DNA of 64,000 nt from Cryptomeria japonica (lineage: Eukaryota > Streptophyta > Pinopsida > Cupressales > Cupressaceae). Positions 22,300-34,480 of the stretch are shown here, in pieces (within the stretch, counting starts at the first letter, position 1; the number at the start of each line of letters is the position of its first letter). The DNA is taken from assembly GCF_030272615.1 (NCBI RefSeq), contig NC_081414.1:814594569-814658568 (forward strand), read 5' to 3'. A program made the position numbers and the translations under genes. Under the pieces are notes generated by a model that saw only the letters and a list, made by a program, of their open reading frames with translations, was not told where the DNA came from and searched no databases.

Positions 22300-23700
22300 T
22301 ACACATTCTTATTTACTTTGATTAGGGTTTGATCCCACCTTCCCACTCTAGGAGATACTATCATTAAGGCTCCGTTTAGGCCTCATTCCACGATTGATTT
22401 TCACATATATGCTTCATTCACAATTTTCAATGGTATCCTTAATGATTTCCCTTTGACTATCCCAGTGAATAAAGTAATGCCTAGATACATCGAGGGAAAT
22501 TTCTATCTTGAACCTTAGTATATTAGTTATTCTCCGTTGCATGCCTCTTGGTGCGTTGAAGAAAAAAATGCTTGATTTGACATTATATATGGTTTGACCC
22601 AGGCTTCCAAGTAATGTACTGTCTTCTTGATACATTGAGCTTCTTCCAATATTGAAGCCCCGTACAGTAATGAATCATCTACAAACAATTTATGTGTAAA
22701 ATCTGGCATATTACACACTACTTTAACTCCCAACTTGCTTCTATTGCTTTTCTTCAAATTTTCCTACTTAGTGCATCTGCTAGTACTAAAACGGAATGGG
22801 GAAAGGGGATCTCCATGTCATAGTCATGTACCGTTTGGAAAAGAACCACTTGGGGCGCCCTTTATCTAGGAGTAGAGATGCAACTATATATCCATTTTAT
22901 CTACTTTTTATTGAAGTTAAATTTCTCCATTATTTTTACCAGAAATCTTCAGTTGAGTTTATCGTATGCCTTGCTAACATCTAGTTTATAATAATTCCAT
23001 TTAGATTTAATTTCCTGATTGAATGCATTACTTCATATGCTATAATTATGCCATCCGTGATATTCCTCTGTGGAGCAAATCTGTTTTGCCCATGTGATAT
23101 TAACTTTGGTAGAAGCATTTTAAATTTTTAAGTTTATTGGCCATTTCCTTAGAAATTATTTTATAAATTGCATTGCATAATGAGATGGGCCAATAAATTG
23201 CAAATTTAGAGAAGCCTTCTTTTTTGGGAATAAGAACTATTTTGGTGTTTTTCCTAATCCTTCTGAATAGTGGACTTCCTCCTTGATTCTTCTATTAACT
23301 GCTAAACCTCATTTTCCATAAAATTTCCACACGTTTGGAATAATATAGACGAGAAATAATCAGGTCTTGGAGCTTTGTCTGGATGCAACTCAAAGGCATC
23401 TTTTTTTTAGCTTCCTCCATTGTGGTTAGCCTCAGTAGGAAGTCAATGTCATCTTTGGATACAATCTTAAAATTTGTGGTGTAGGAAATCAGCCTCACTC
23501 TCACTTCCTAGTAGCTTTCAAAAAACAATCCACTCCTAATCTTTGGACTTAAGGTGTATCCGTAGCGGTAGTGCCATCATCTCTCTTAATTTGAGTGATT
23601 ATATCTATTCTTTGTTTTTCTTTTGTTGTGTTGTGAAAGAATTTAGTATTTTGAACCCCTTCAGCCAGCCATTTTTCTCTTGATTTGGCCCTCCAATATG
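22300..23700 (-). pseudogene. LINE reverse transcriptase relic
   Basis: Reading 23700 to 22300 on the minus strand and switching frame where needed, these hallmarks appear in order: EGVQNTKFFHNTTKE near 23690-23640, KNTKIVLIPKKEG and ISLCNAIYKIISK between 23250 and 23140, a LDVSKAYDKLNW region near 22990-22950, IPFPHSVLVLADAL near 22800, and LFVDDSLLYG near 22690-22660 (usually FADD), followed by KSSIFFFNAPRGMQRRI. These are the fingers, palm and thumb of a plant L1 RT. Several frame breaks make it non-functional. Confidence 0.85.
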
Positions 23701-24149
23701 TTTCTTCTCTTAAGACTTTCTGATATTCAACTAATATTCAACTAGTAGTGCTTTCTCTTTGCTATATCCTCTTTGAGTCATCCTGTGTTCATTGCCACTT
23801 CACTAAGTGCTACCATTTCCACTTCAATCCTTACCTTGTCCAGTAAAAATGTTGCCAAATACTTCCTTATTCCATGTTTTCCATTTTTTTTTTTTATTGT
23901 TTAAGTTTCTTAGGAAAAATATACATTTTTGTGCTACCTTCCCTAATAAAAGGTCTTTCCCACCATAATTTCATTTTAGGTATTAAGTCCAGGTGTCTTA
24001 ATTAAATTCTTTCAAACCAAAGTTATGATTTTTGGCCAACTGCATCCTTTGTTATGTCAATTCAACTGAGAAGTGATCTGATATTGGATTTGGGCATATG
24101 AGTGGGGTTGGAAGGTTTGGCCTGTTCATCCATGCCTCGTGTAAAAGGA

Positions 24150-25000
24150 AACGGTTCGATCTTTATACAATGTTAGTGGATCCACTTATTCAATTATTCC
24201 AGGTGCAACGCGTCCTACTGCACCCATTGTTTCTCTCAGATCTAGTATCCTGTTAAAGTCTCCACCCAACACACTTTTCTCGAGAGCCTAAAATTTAATA
24301 GCTCAGTTCAGTCCACAGCCTTCTTTTATCCTCTATCTTCACTAGGATGTATATATTGATCATTTTAAATTCGTGATTTTAGTTCAAACTTCTTGTTGAT
24401 GACATTTACCAACTCTTGGAGGAATTGATTATATCACTGGCAATTTTATTTGTGTGCCATAGCATTTCCAGTCCCCCTGATGCACCCGGTGCTTCAACAA
24501 AACTGCAACTCCATCCCCCACAACATTTTACGAATATCTCTGCCTCCTTGGAGGATAATTTTGTTTCCTACGATAGGACCACAGTTGCTTACCTATTTCC
24601 AATTGGCACTTTACTAAGTGCCTCTTATCAGTGTCATTTAAACCCTTGACATTCCTCGTCCATATTTTCATTGCTTTGTAAGGGAGGGCTTTCCTCCCTT
24701 GGATCCATATATTAACATATAAGTTTTAATCGATGTTTGTTCCTATTTTAATGCATCTTCATTTTCAACCTTCTTTTGTTTGTATGATTTTCTTTCTTTT
24801 CTCCTCTTGACTGAGTCATTGTTAATGAAATTGGTTGTTGTTTGTATTATGCATCTCTGATCCATTAAAGTTTCTATAATGTCTAAAGGATCTTCCTGGT
24901 CAAAATCGTCCTCGACATTCATCTCCTCATCAGAGGAATCCTGGACTTTGTGAGCCATTTTTGCATTTGCAATGGCATTCTGAGACATCGTCTACATAAT
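24150..25000 (-). pseudogene. LINE endonuclease relic
   Basis: The minus strand at about 24680-24600 reads MKIWTRNVKGLNDTDKRHL, the usual first residues of the plant L1 endonuclease that nicks the target for priming. Further on, VLGGDFNRILDLRE near 24270-24220 contains the metal-binding GGDFN box. Upstream, 24988-24743 is an acidic open frame (SSDEEMNVEDDFDQED) of the linker kind. Internal blocks between are scrambled. Confidence 0.78.
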
Positions 25001-25149
25001 TATTTCTAAGGTGGAGGGGACCATTTTTCCCCCGATGATCCCTTCTTTTCTGTGTTTATTTCCCCCAAGTGCTTATTGGCTCAGCTATTCCAAGTTAAAA
25101 TTTGGATCCTCTAGGATAGTTGCTTTCCCTGTTGTTTCTTTAGCTTTCC

Positions 25150-25900
25150 CAAGTTAATATTTGGATCCTCTATGATAAATTTACTTTATTTTCTGTCGAT
25201 TCTTTTAGGATCCATTTTATTGGGACTAGTACACGACATTCCTCTACTAAATGATCTCTCTTTTCGCATCTGATCCAATATTATTTATGTTCTTCCTTTT
25301 CAGTCTCTTGCATCTATTCCCATCCATCACAAGTGAGTCAACCATTCCTTGGAAGTGGGCCAACGTAGATTAATTATATCATATCATGACGTATAATGCT
25401 AAGTCATCTTTACCCATATCTAACACTATAACCAAACCCAAGTTTGATCTATCTGCTCTAAAAGACCAGATTGGTAAATTATAGAGTCATATCTGAATGC
25501 TTAATTTGAGGGGGTTTTAGTTTTAGGGTTAATTTTTTTTTCACTCAACTTTGCAGGTAAACTAAGTTTCCATCAAACCTCCATGGTGGTGCATTTAGAA
25601 TTTCCTCTCGCTCTTCTTCCCCTGCAAATTCTATGATAAAAGATTTTTTTTGGAATGTTCAGCTAATCGTCGCTTCTACCCTCCAGTTTTACTTAATCAT
25701 ATGTTCTTTACTTCCTCTTTTCTCTATGATTGTCCCGATTACAACCGTTCGTTTCTGCGTTTCCACCTCTTCTCTAACCTCCATTGAAACATCTATTGTT
25801 GGAGCTGCATTCTCTGCCTCGCTATGGTTTTGTTCTTAAATAAGCCTATTATGTGTTGTTTTGTATGATGCCCTTAAACCTAGTGCATCTTTCCTTTCAA
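25150..25900 (-). pseudogene. LINE ORF1 (DUF4283 and zinc-knuckle relic)
   Basis: The minus strand near 25640-25560 reads EREEILNAPPWRFDGNLVYL, the C-terminal signature of DUF4283, the RNA-binding part of plant LINE ORF1. A CEKRDHLVEEC block near 25270-25235 is the end of a CCHC knuckle. Stops separate them. Confidence 0.7.
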
Positions 25901-26050
25901 AGTTAGGTTTTACAAATATTGTTTGACTGGAATATTATTTGGCCATGTCACGAAATTCAGTCATCTATCCTTTTCGTGTACTTCATCTTTCCGTCTGAAA
26001 GTTATTGCTTTCAATTTTTTTTTGGAAATTTGTATTCGATCATTTTCGCG

Positions 26051-28879
26051 CTTACGAGTATATTGACCTTTCAGTTTGTATTTTTACAGAGAATATAACC
26101 CAAAATGCTAGTAACTTAGTAAATTTATTAGTTATTTCTTAAAATTGTTTTTTTATTAATATTTGAATTTTTATTCTATTTTAAATTTTAAAATTAAAAT
26201 TTAATTTTAAAATATTTGTTTATTAGAAATTATAAATAATAATTAAAAGTTATTAGAAGCAATATAAATTATAATTAGTTATCTTATTAAATATTTTATG
26301 ATAATAAATATTATATGAATTAATTAAACTAGAGATCTTTATTAATATATATTATTTGATTAATAATAAAATATTATGTGTTTAAATGTATTAGGTATGT
26401 TTTGTCCAATATATATGTAACTATTTAATTAAAATAAATATATAAAATTAGACGAATGGGGTGTCTACGTGTCTTATTTAAATATAATTTATAAATAGTT
26501 AATTATATATCTAGAACTTTTATATAATATTTATATTTTTCAAATTTTAATAATTATTATATTCTAATATTTAAATTTGATTTATTTTCGTAATAATAAA
26601 GAAATATAAATAATAAATTATATTTTTAAAGCCTTTCGAATTTTTATCCATCTCGAAACAGGAAAACTCATCTCCCAAGAACGAAGCGGGAGGAACATAT
26701 TGGATGCCATCATCAACAACAAAAAAAGATTCTAAACCATGAACAACAGTAGGGGCAGAAGCTTGCAACGGAGGAATAACCAGAGGATCAAGACCATCGC
26801 ATTTTGAAGAATGATTTAACAAAGTACGAAGACACAGGAAGCAATTGAGGACAATAGACATCTAAGGAGGAGCAACATCATTGAGAAAAGAAGCAAACTC
26901 CTTAATAGCATCCCGAAGTGAATCATCGTGCACACATACCTAGCAACAACAAGACTCTCATGTAGACGGATATTATTTATTTTAATAATTATTGTATCAA
27001 ATAATATAAATAGTGAATGTCAAGCTAGATTTATTGGAAATTTGAATAATATCACTATTTAACTTTTAATATCCCGTCTCTCTCTCTCTATATATATCTA
27101 TTTATCTACTTCTCTCTCATGTCTTTCTATTTTGTTGAAATGGCCGAGTTTAGATTATACTTAAGTGGTAGAGCTTAACAATATTTTGATTTTATTTTGT
27201 TTTCTTTGTGCTTCCTTTATTAACATGACTCATGTTTTCATTGCATATATTTCTAGCCCCAATTCACACAAGGATTATGAATTTAGAATGACTTCTCTCA
27301 AGTTACCTTTTGATCCTAACACATTCTTTATCATTGTGGTTGTTACCTTTCTTATCCCTTACTTTCATAGTCCCCATAATTCACATGACTATAATCTTAT
27401 GCAACGTACACTTCAAAGGTTAGGAAGTTGCCAAGATGCCAATTTGAAACCATTTGTTTTATTGACCAGTATACTTAACTTACCTCATATGCCGCTACTC
27501 TCATCTTAACAATCAAGAAGGTTTGAAATACTTAAATATTTTCAAAACACAATTGAAATGATCGCTATGTAACTTAGTATTCAGAACACCTTATTCGTTA
27601 ATATAAAAAACCTTAGAGGGAATCCACATTGGGTTTGATACTACCCCATAATTAGTTACATAATCAATAGAGTTAATTGACCATAATAAAGACTGATGTT
27701 CTTAAAGAAATAATACCTTTATGCATTGAAGTAAGGAAAACTATTCACTAAATGATCTTTAGTTGATAATGAATCTATTCTTAACATAATGCTTGATGAA
27801 GATTGTCTAAATTTAGTAGAAGTAGATGTGTCAAAGATATAACCATCAAGCCTTACAATCAGAGACTTTCATAACGTTTCTAGGCTTTGCATGGGTACTA
27901 TTGTTGTTCCTAGCAATGCTAGACATTGCACAATAGAAACCTCATTCTCTATAATGCTTAGAAAATTCACTTTAACATCCTCCTTGGGTGTCTATGATTA
28001 CATTCTATGCAATTTATGGCTTATGCATTGCATCAGTGTGTGAAATTTTATCAAAACAAGAAGCTTTATCACATATTCATCTATCACCAATCATATAAGT
28101 AGGGCAAATCGATAGACACTTACACAACTATAGCACAAAAAATCATCCATGGGATACAAATATCATCAATTGTTACATATTCCTCTATAGCACTTTAGAT
28201 GATGACTAGATGTCATTGTATTTTATGCTTATGGTGTTGATGAGTTTTTGTTTATTGTAAAGCTTATAATATTTTGTCACTTTACATAGATCCCTTAGGT
28301 ACATAACGATGAAAAGGATGCATGGGTGTGTGATTATCTTGACAGTGATACTTCTAGACACAAATCATCACCCTTCTCCCCCATCATTTAAACAAGTCTA
28401 TTGTCTCGTCTATATACTCATGCACAAACATTGATACAAGTGCAAAGGGTTAAGAAATAATCAATGTGTCATTGTAGATTTGTAGAACAACTAGAGGCTA
28501 GATCTATCATGAAGTAAGATATCAACTTGAAGAGATAATATGTTGTTTAGAGGAATAAAAATAAAAAAGGCAATGAATTTGAAATTAAACCTAGTTCTAG
28601 TCCTAATTAGCCGTTTCCTTCATTTATTACATGTGACTTTGATCATGGGATTCCTTTTGTGCCAACAATTTGTTTTAAAGATTCTATCGAATTATATGTA
28701 TTTAATTTTTAGCAAAGATAAAAACTGTGTTCTTTACTGATATGATACATCTTATATATCTACATATATAGATATGAACCATAAAACACACAACAAAACT
28801 AAAGCATGTGTGAAAACAAACTAAATATAAGCCACAAAATGAACATTCATAGCATAAGGTACCAAATGTCCCATCATAT
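26051..28879. other. AT-rich anonymous DNA
   Basis: 26090-26600 is extremely AT-rich. A minus-strand open frame at 26571-26861 (LLNHSSKCDGLDPLVIPP) is more balanced in composition and may be a fragment of some element, but I cannot assign it. A short CT/TA microsatellite lies near 27078-27105. The rest has only short unassigned frames, such as 27165-27509 on the plus strand. Confidence 0.4.
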
Positions 28880-28932
28880 AAATAATAACAAGTTCAACTT
28901 CAGAGAATTTTGGAGATTTTCTCACTAGTTTC

Positions 28933-29392
28933 TTGTCAGTGAGGGTTTCTTGCCGCTCTCATGCTTGTATTATCTCGAGTGGGTGTTGCAGAGCCCCCTC
29001 CCCCCTACGGGAGTCTCCATCTCATGGGACCCGTGATCATGTGATCTCTGTCATTTCTTCTGGGCACCTTAAACAATTAGACCCCTCTGTTGAGGAAAAT
29101 GTCTTCGTCCCTTCCTCACCCTAGTACCATCTAGATTTCTTTTTTATTGATGAAGCAATTGCAAGCTTCATGGACAAACTGTTTTGTGTAAGTCCCACAA
29201 ATATGAGAAAGTCCCCTGACCATTCTACTCCCCAGGTGGAGTGTGTGCTGAAGGATGAACAAGTGGTGATTCGTGATGCACTTATGAATATGACTATCAC
29301 TGAGCTTAGCCTCTCCCTTGTTGGAAAGTTTCTCGCCTTTTGACCTTCTATTGAGTAGGTTAGGAAATGGGCTACAACTAGGTGGAAATTGA
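28933..29392 (+). pseudogene. LINE ORF1, N-terminal part with first half of DUF4283
   Basis: The plus strand is open from 28933 to 29124 (SVRVSCRSHACIISSG). After a stop the DUF4283 start is recognisable: IASFMDKLFCVSP near 29155, then VVIRDALMNMTITELSLSLV and VGKFLAF, followed by a TGA. The sequence then breaks at the target site of the solo LTR at 29388-29392. Its continuation is at 31795. Confidence 0.72.
29388..29392 (+). other. Left 5-bp target-site duplication (ATTGA)
   Basis: ATTGA directly before the TG start of the insertion; repeated at 31795-31799. Confidence 0.85.
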
Positions 29393-29670
29393 TGTAGAAC
29401 ACAAGATACCACTAAGAGGGGGGGTGAATAAGTGGTTTCCAAACTTTAACGTTTTAATCCTATGTGTGTGTACTGGTTAGCAAATCTAACACAAAGTAAA
29501 CATATCGGTGAGATAGGGAGAAGACCAAAATACAAGCTCACACAAAAGGCACATCCCAGAACACCAAATGTATGAGGAAAACCCAACATGGGAGAAACCT
29601 CAGTGAGAAATGTTGTTGGAGTCTATTGCTCCAATTTAGCCTCACAATAAACACTATATTACAAAGTTTA

Positions 29671-29771
29671 GGGCACCAACCCAAGGAGCACCAACCCCGA
29701 ATTTAGAGCACCAACCCAAGGAGCACCAGCCCTTGATTTAGCGCACCAACCCAAGGAGCACCAAAACCTAC
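29671..29771 (+). repeat. 35-bp tandem repeat, three copies, inside the LTR
   Basis: GCACCAACCCAAGGAGCACC occurs at 29673, 29708 and 29743, a period of 35. Confidence 0.9.
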
Positions 29772-31636
29772 ACCGAGCTCCAATACAGTGATTACAATGT
29801 CTGTAAACAACATAAAAGTAATATCTCGATTACAAATGAGTTTTGTAACCTCTGCAATCTCTCTTCCAGTTTAGCCCTACTGTGTTCTCTTCTTAACCTG
29901 TTCTTTACTCTTATTTCCTCTTTGCCACTTCAATTCTTTGTCGGCTCTTTGATCACTCTGACCTACTAGTTATTGACATCACCAGTACTCTTCACTCTGT
30001 CGATTTTGTTCACTTTGTCAATTTTGTTCACTCTGTCGGTTCTGATTCCTCTTCTGTGCAGTCTCTGTCGTGTCTGATCTTCTCTGACACTCACTCTCCA
30101 CCGCTTCACTCACTGCTAACTTCTTACCGGCTCTAACACTACCGGTTCACACCATTGTCAAACTTAGTGACAATCCATCGGTTTCCCTCACCTTGTCGGT
30201 TATACACTTCTAATCTGTTCCTTCTTCAACTCTCTTAGTCGCTTCAATGTTTAGCAATGAACTCTCAGATTGATTGACTCTCAACCTGCACTCACTTCAC
30301 CAGCATCACTCTCTCTTGCAGCAACAACATATCTGGTCTTCGATTTGCAAATTTATCCCTCTACATTCCCACCAAAATGATCATTCAAACCTTGGCGTGC
30401 TAGGGTTCCTTCTACCAACCCAATCCGTATCAAATCCAATCAGATCTTGCTCGGGGATTGACAACCTCCAAGCAATCAGACATCACCGCCAATCTCACTA
30501 CTTCCAATACATGTTTGCTATATTTAGCAAACATTATAAGCTGATCATTGACCTGTATCTGTCGATCACATTGAATGATCTCTCAGTTTGCAATTACAAA
30601 TTTGATCTGCACTAGGACATCTTGCATTGATCATTGCAACACAAACGTCAACCTTCTGATCTGCCTCAAGCTGCATCCTTCTGCTCTCGACCCGTGATTT
30701 ACGCCATCGACATTAATGTCGACCAATCACCAACTACCTCACCGACAATTCACGGTCCATTTACAACTTCACGTTTGACACCTAGAGTCCATGTGTCACT
30801 CTGTCGTCATCCACCTCAGCTCACTGTGTCAGTTCAGATATAGTCACTGACCACAACACACAATCTATGTTTACCTTATATTGTCGATGCATCTTACCTT
30901 GTTGGTTATGCTCTAACTGGTTAACCTACATGCCAACTCTTCTTTGTTCTGTCGGTTTGATCACATTTGCCCGATCACCACACTCAGACACATGTCCATC
31001 CGATAGGAGCTCTTCACTTCGCCTCTTTGCTCTCTTTGGTCTCTTATCGGATGACATCTTTACCAGTTGACATTATCATGTCAACAGTCTCCAATGCACA
31101 CATTCTATCACACTGATGGCATGACAACATAGACATCAATCATCAACAGGGATCTCTGTTGATAACAACATTCCAGTAACTCCATGTCTGGCGTTGCTCA
31201 ACCTAACCTTCACCTTCATTAGCTTGGAGCTCATCTCAACTGGTTTGCCAAGGAGGCAAACTGATCACTTCTTATTCTTTCTCTTCCTATATCAGTAGCA
31301 CATCATACTTTCTCTTGTTGATCTGATGCACATCTTTGGTTTCATGCACCTGACGCATATTTGTATTTCACCGGTGGGAGTAGATCCTTGTCACTTGCTG
31401 ACCAATAATAGGTGGGAATGGTTGTCATCATATTGTACCTAGTTTGCTTCTGTTATTGCACCAATATGACTTCCTTGTTATCTGAGGCAACACACTTTCT
31501 GTCATTCTTCTCTTCTTTCGGTGACATCATCTTTATCTGGTGGGAGTCTTGTTGTATGACCTTGAACAAACAGCATAACGGTTGTCTGTCCTTCTTCATT
31601 AGCTCACCTTGCTTTCTTATTGGTTACATGCGTATC

Positions 31637-31708
31637 GGTTGGCAATCATACATTGCCAAACCATCACTTACTGGTTGGCAACCATACACTGCCAAACCAT
31701 CACTTATC
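31637..31708 (+). repeat. 36-bp tandem repeat, two copies, inside the LTR
   Basis: Units starting GGTTGGCAA at 31637 and 31673 share TGCCAAACCATCACTTA. Confidence 0.85.
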
Positions 31709-31794
31709 GATTGTCATTCCATAGTGTTCTCCAATACCTACTCACCGGTTACCATCCCATACCGGTTGACATCAATGACAACACAATGCCAACA

Positions 31795-31799
31795 ATTGA
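31795..31799 (+). other. Right 5-bp target-site duplication (ATTGA)
   Basis: Perfect copy of 29388-29392, directly after the terminal CA. Confidence 0.85.
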
Positions 31800-32218
31800 A
31801 AGGTAGTGTGTCTATCAATGCCATGGCAAATGGTTTATTGCTTTTCAGTTTTGTTAACTAGGATAATATGGTCAAAATCCTTACAGATGGGCCATGATCT
31901 TATGTTAGTAACAATTTTTATTCTTTTATAAGTCGAAGCCTAGCTGTGACCTCTGGAGGGATTTGGGGTCTATTTCTTCTACTTGGATTCACCTTCTTGG
32001 GTTACCTCTCGTGGCAAGGAGATAAGGCTAGGTGGAGATATCCTATGGATGAGGTGATGACTAAGAAAGATATCCCTGCTCATAACTTAAATCAACTGGT
32101 GATTGAGGCCCTCTGGCTTCCTTCATGGGTGATTGCTCTTTTTTTTCACCCCACATTGGAGATGAATGGATTTGGCAATATAACCCTTTGGTGCCTTCTC
32201 TATCAAAACTTCCTATAA
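31800..32218 (+). pseudogene. LINE ORF1, second half of DUF4283
   Basis: The plus strand reads KGSVSINAMANGLLLFSFVN then, past a stop, MVKILTDGP at 31802-31905, the central part of DUF4283, and STWIHLLGLPL near 31976-32010, its C-terminal part. It continues the domain interrupted at 29392. After 32010 the reading frames become poor and DNA coding for the C-terminal region of RT appears. Confidence 0.75.
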
Positions 32219-32650
32219 TACCATTGTTGAAGAACCTAAGGACAATTATTGCTGGAGAAAATTTGGATAAAAGGCCTCATTCCCATCATTTACTATTTTT
32301 GGTTTACCACTGCTCATGACAAAGTTCCGACCATAGATAATTTAAATAAAACAGGATTCTCCCTAGTCAATAGATGCATCTTAAGTTGCAAAGATCTAGA
32401 AATTGTTAACCACTCGTTCTTACATTGCCAATTTGCCAGGGAGGTTTGGGATATGTTTCTTACCGATCTGATGATTATTTGGACCTTCCAAGAGAATCTG
32501 TAAGACTTCATAGAGAAATGGACTCTTAGTCCTTTTACACATCCTATCATCAGGAGCCTATGGCTTCAAATTCCTCCTTTCATCACATGGAATCTCTATA
32601 AAGAACTTAATAACATGATATTCAGAGGAAATTTAGAGCAGTAAAGTGTT
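32219..32650 (+). pseudogene. LINE zf-RVT domain relic
   Basis: Plus-strand codons from about 32249 to 32503 spell VPTIDNLNKTGFSLVNRCILSCKD and VNHSFLHCQFAREVWDMF (quoted as two short blocks). This is the zinc-binding zf-RVT domain, with Cys and His in the right places, found C-terminal to plant LINE RT. Stops follow near 32500. Confidence 0.85.
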
Positions 32651-32698
32651 GTTTCACATCATAAAATAGTGTAGGTTAAGGGGAATATAAATGCTACC

Positions 32699-33330
32699 TT
32701 GGCCAAGACCTCTAAGGTAATGCCTAGCTTGATGAACTTGGGAATAAAACAGAGATGGGGGATTAAGCACAATCTTCTAAGAATGAACTGCCATGATTTG
32801 ATCTTAAGAAACAATTGTATTTTGACTCCCCTGAATGAAGGTTGGTTAAAATGCAACTTTGCTGGCTTCTCTAAAGGGAACCTTGGTTTGTCTGGTGCTA
32901 GCGGCATCATCAGAAATCACAAGAGTTTATGTTGGAAGGCTACTATGTCAATTTGGGAAAAGGTTCAAGAAATAGGGTTGAGGCTATGGCTGCCTGGCAA
33001 GGACTTAAACGTCTCCGTTGTTTAAAATGTAATAACGTAGTCCAGTCTTGGAAAGCAATTCCAAACTAGTTGTTAATTGCTTGAATGGTAATGCTAATAT
33101 ACCCTAGGAATTAAAAGCTATAATTGAAGATTGCAAAATGCCAATGGGCCTCTTTCGCAGTATGAAAGTTCAACACATTTTCAGAGAAGGAAATCATGTG
33201 GTTGATGAGGCCACTAATTAGGGCTTAACCCATATAGACTGGAATTTCTTTAATTATTTAGAGAGCCCAATTGAGCAAAAAAAAATATCCTTGCTAAGGA
33301 ACCTGGTTAAACCTTACTTGATCTAAACTC
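32699..33330 (+). pseudogene. LINE RNase H domain relic (RVT_3 type)
   Basis: The plus strand reads EGWLKCNFAGFSKGN and SGASGIIRNHKS between about 32838 and 32925. The first catalytic Asp is replaced by Ala (CNFAG). After a frameshift near 33020 come the middle region (NCLNGNAN), a REGNHVVDEATN block near 33190 with an acidic residue in place, and LLRNLVKPYLI at the end near 33325. This RNase H is typical of the C-terminus of plant L1 ORF2. Confidence 0.82.
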
Positions 33331-34480
33331 TATCAATTACTTCAAAAATTAATTGTGTTGTCGTTGGCCTTTTCCCACTATACCTATTAAATATGAGAGC
33401 CAAACTTTTTCAAATTCAAACCAATGTCTTATTGATTATATGGATAATGAGTAGAATGGTGACGGGATGACTTAAATAGGAGTTGTGTTGGATGTCTACT
33501 AGGATGAAAGTTGATGCGTATGTCATTAATCATATTTACAATAGTGGGAGTACAGAGTTTCCTTCATCCAACTTTGCCTTCATTAAAATGGATGAGGAAA
33601 TAATTCATGGGAAAGGTGGTCATTGTGATTATCATAGTGTCTTAATTTCCCATGAGGTGAGTTGTCCTCTCACGTGTGAAGACAATGATGATAATCAATT
33701 GAAAGATTGCCTTTTTGGTAAGCATTTTTTATCGGTTGAAGCTAGTTTTATGAGTTGTGACCTTCTTCTGTGTTGCTTTCATACCTATTGTTGCAACACT
33801 GTGATAAAATCTTCTAATATGGGGGGCCCTTGGAAAAGGATGGAACCAAGAAGCTGTAAGGAACTCTAAAACAATGAAGAGGTGTGGGACCTTTTCCACA
33901 GGGCGGGTATGACACCCCTCTTCCTTGCTATGAAGGGTTATAATAGAGCTTTGTCAACACATTTTTGTAGTTCCTGGGAGAATGGGGAGGTGTCAATTGG
34001 CTGAATTTCCTTTGTTGTAGCACTCGAGCTGATTGCAAAAGTGATTGGGTTGAAGAACCAGGGTAAGAAAGTGGAGAAGAAAAAGTGACGGAGACTAGAA
34101 GCACTACATGAAGAAATTCTTCGAAAAAGGAGAAAGGATGATGGTGGTGCAATATGGGTATGGTCGAACTATCCTTCCTAAACCCTATGCTATAGTTAGC
34201 TATTTTATCATGATATATTTTACCTTAGACAAGAGGTATACCACGGTGCATGGCTTCCATTTTCCCATTCTGAATCACATAAGGGACGGTGATGAGATAA
34301 ATTTACCCTATATTCTATTTACTTCTTTGGAGGTCAGTATTACTAATGGTGCGAACCCTTGACTCCAGCAAGGGCTTATCTACCTTATGTATAAGCATGC
34401 CTTTGATGGTTCCCTTCACCGTAGTTATTTATTGGTGCAGGAGCACCTAGGGGTCTTCATGGTTGAATAAGCCTTGAATA
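33331..34480 (+). pseudogene. Unassigned retroelement-like ORF relic
   Basis: A 128-codon plus-strand frame at 33483-33869 is followed, after a stop, by VWDLFHRAGMTPLFLAM and THFCSSWENGEVSIG up to about 34005. Another frame at 34108-34362 contains SYFIMIYFTLDKRYTTVHGF and LPYILFTSLEVSI. The repeated theme of a Trp/Phe-rich globular segment looks like the plant-mobile-domain type proteins common in plant repeats, but I could not confirm a family. Several stops and frame changes mark it as dead. Its relation to the ORF at 36-43 kb is suspected only from style. Confidence 0.4.

Larger units (their letters stand above)
22300..26050 (-). mobile_element. Decayed L1-type LINE
   Basis: On the minus strand the fragments occur in plant L1 order: a DUF4283-like ORF1 end, a zinc-knuckle relic, an AP endonuclease start and the reverse transcriptase with its active site. 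All are interrupted by frameshifts and stops. The 5' boundary near 26050 and 3' boundary near 22300 are approximate; no poly(A) tail or target duplication was found. Confidence 0.85.
29393..31794 (-). mobile_element. Probable 2.4-kb solo LTR
   Basis: The insertion starts TGTAGAACAC and ends ATGCCAACA, so it has TG..CA ends and a perfect ATTGA duplication, as expected of an LTR retrotransposon. No second LTR copy, primer site or pol gene is found inside, so a solo LTR left by LTR-LTR recombination fits best; a gene-less large element is the alternative. Orientation is assigned to the minus strand because that strand starts TGTTGGCATTG, a common LTR opening. Internal frames (for example 30274-30615 and 31412-31861) have no known domain. 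Confidence 0.75.
28880..33330 (+). mobile_element. Internally deleted LINE, split by a later insertion
   Basis: A plus-strand LINE relic. The ORF1 start and DUF4283 lie at 28930-29392. The same domain resumes at 31795 after a 2.4-kb insertion and runs to about 32010. Then, with no endonuclease or RT palm, come the RT C-terminus, zf-RVT and RNase H to about 33325. Loss of the middle of ORF2 and stops in all parts leave it dead. Confidence 0.8.

Noticed and set aside
22796-22984. Plus-strand open frame as a gene
   Set aside because: It is the antisense shadow of LINE RT blocks that are clearly encoded on the minus strand.
29671-29771. CRISPR-like array
   Set aside because: Three 35-bp units are directly adjacent with no unique spacers, lie in a plant LTR-like insertion, and have no associated genes.
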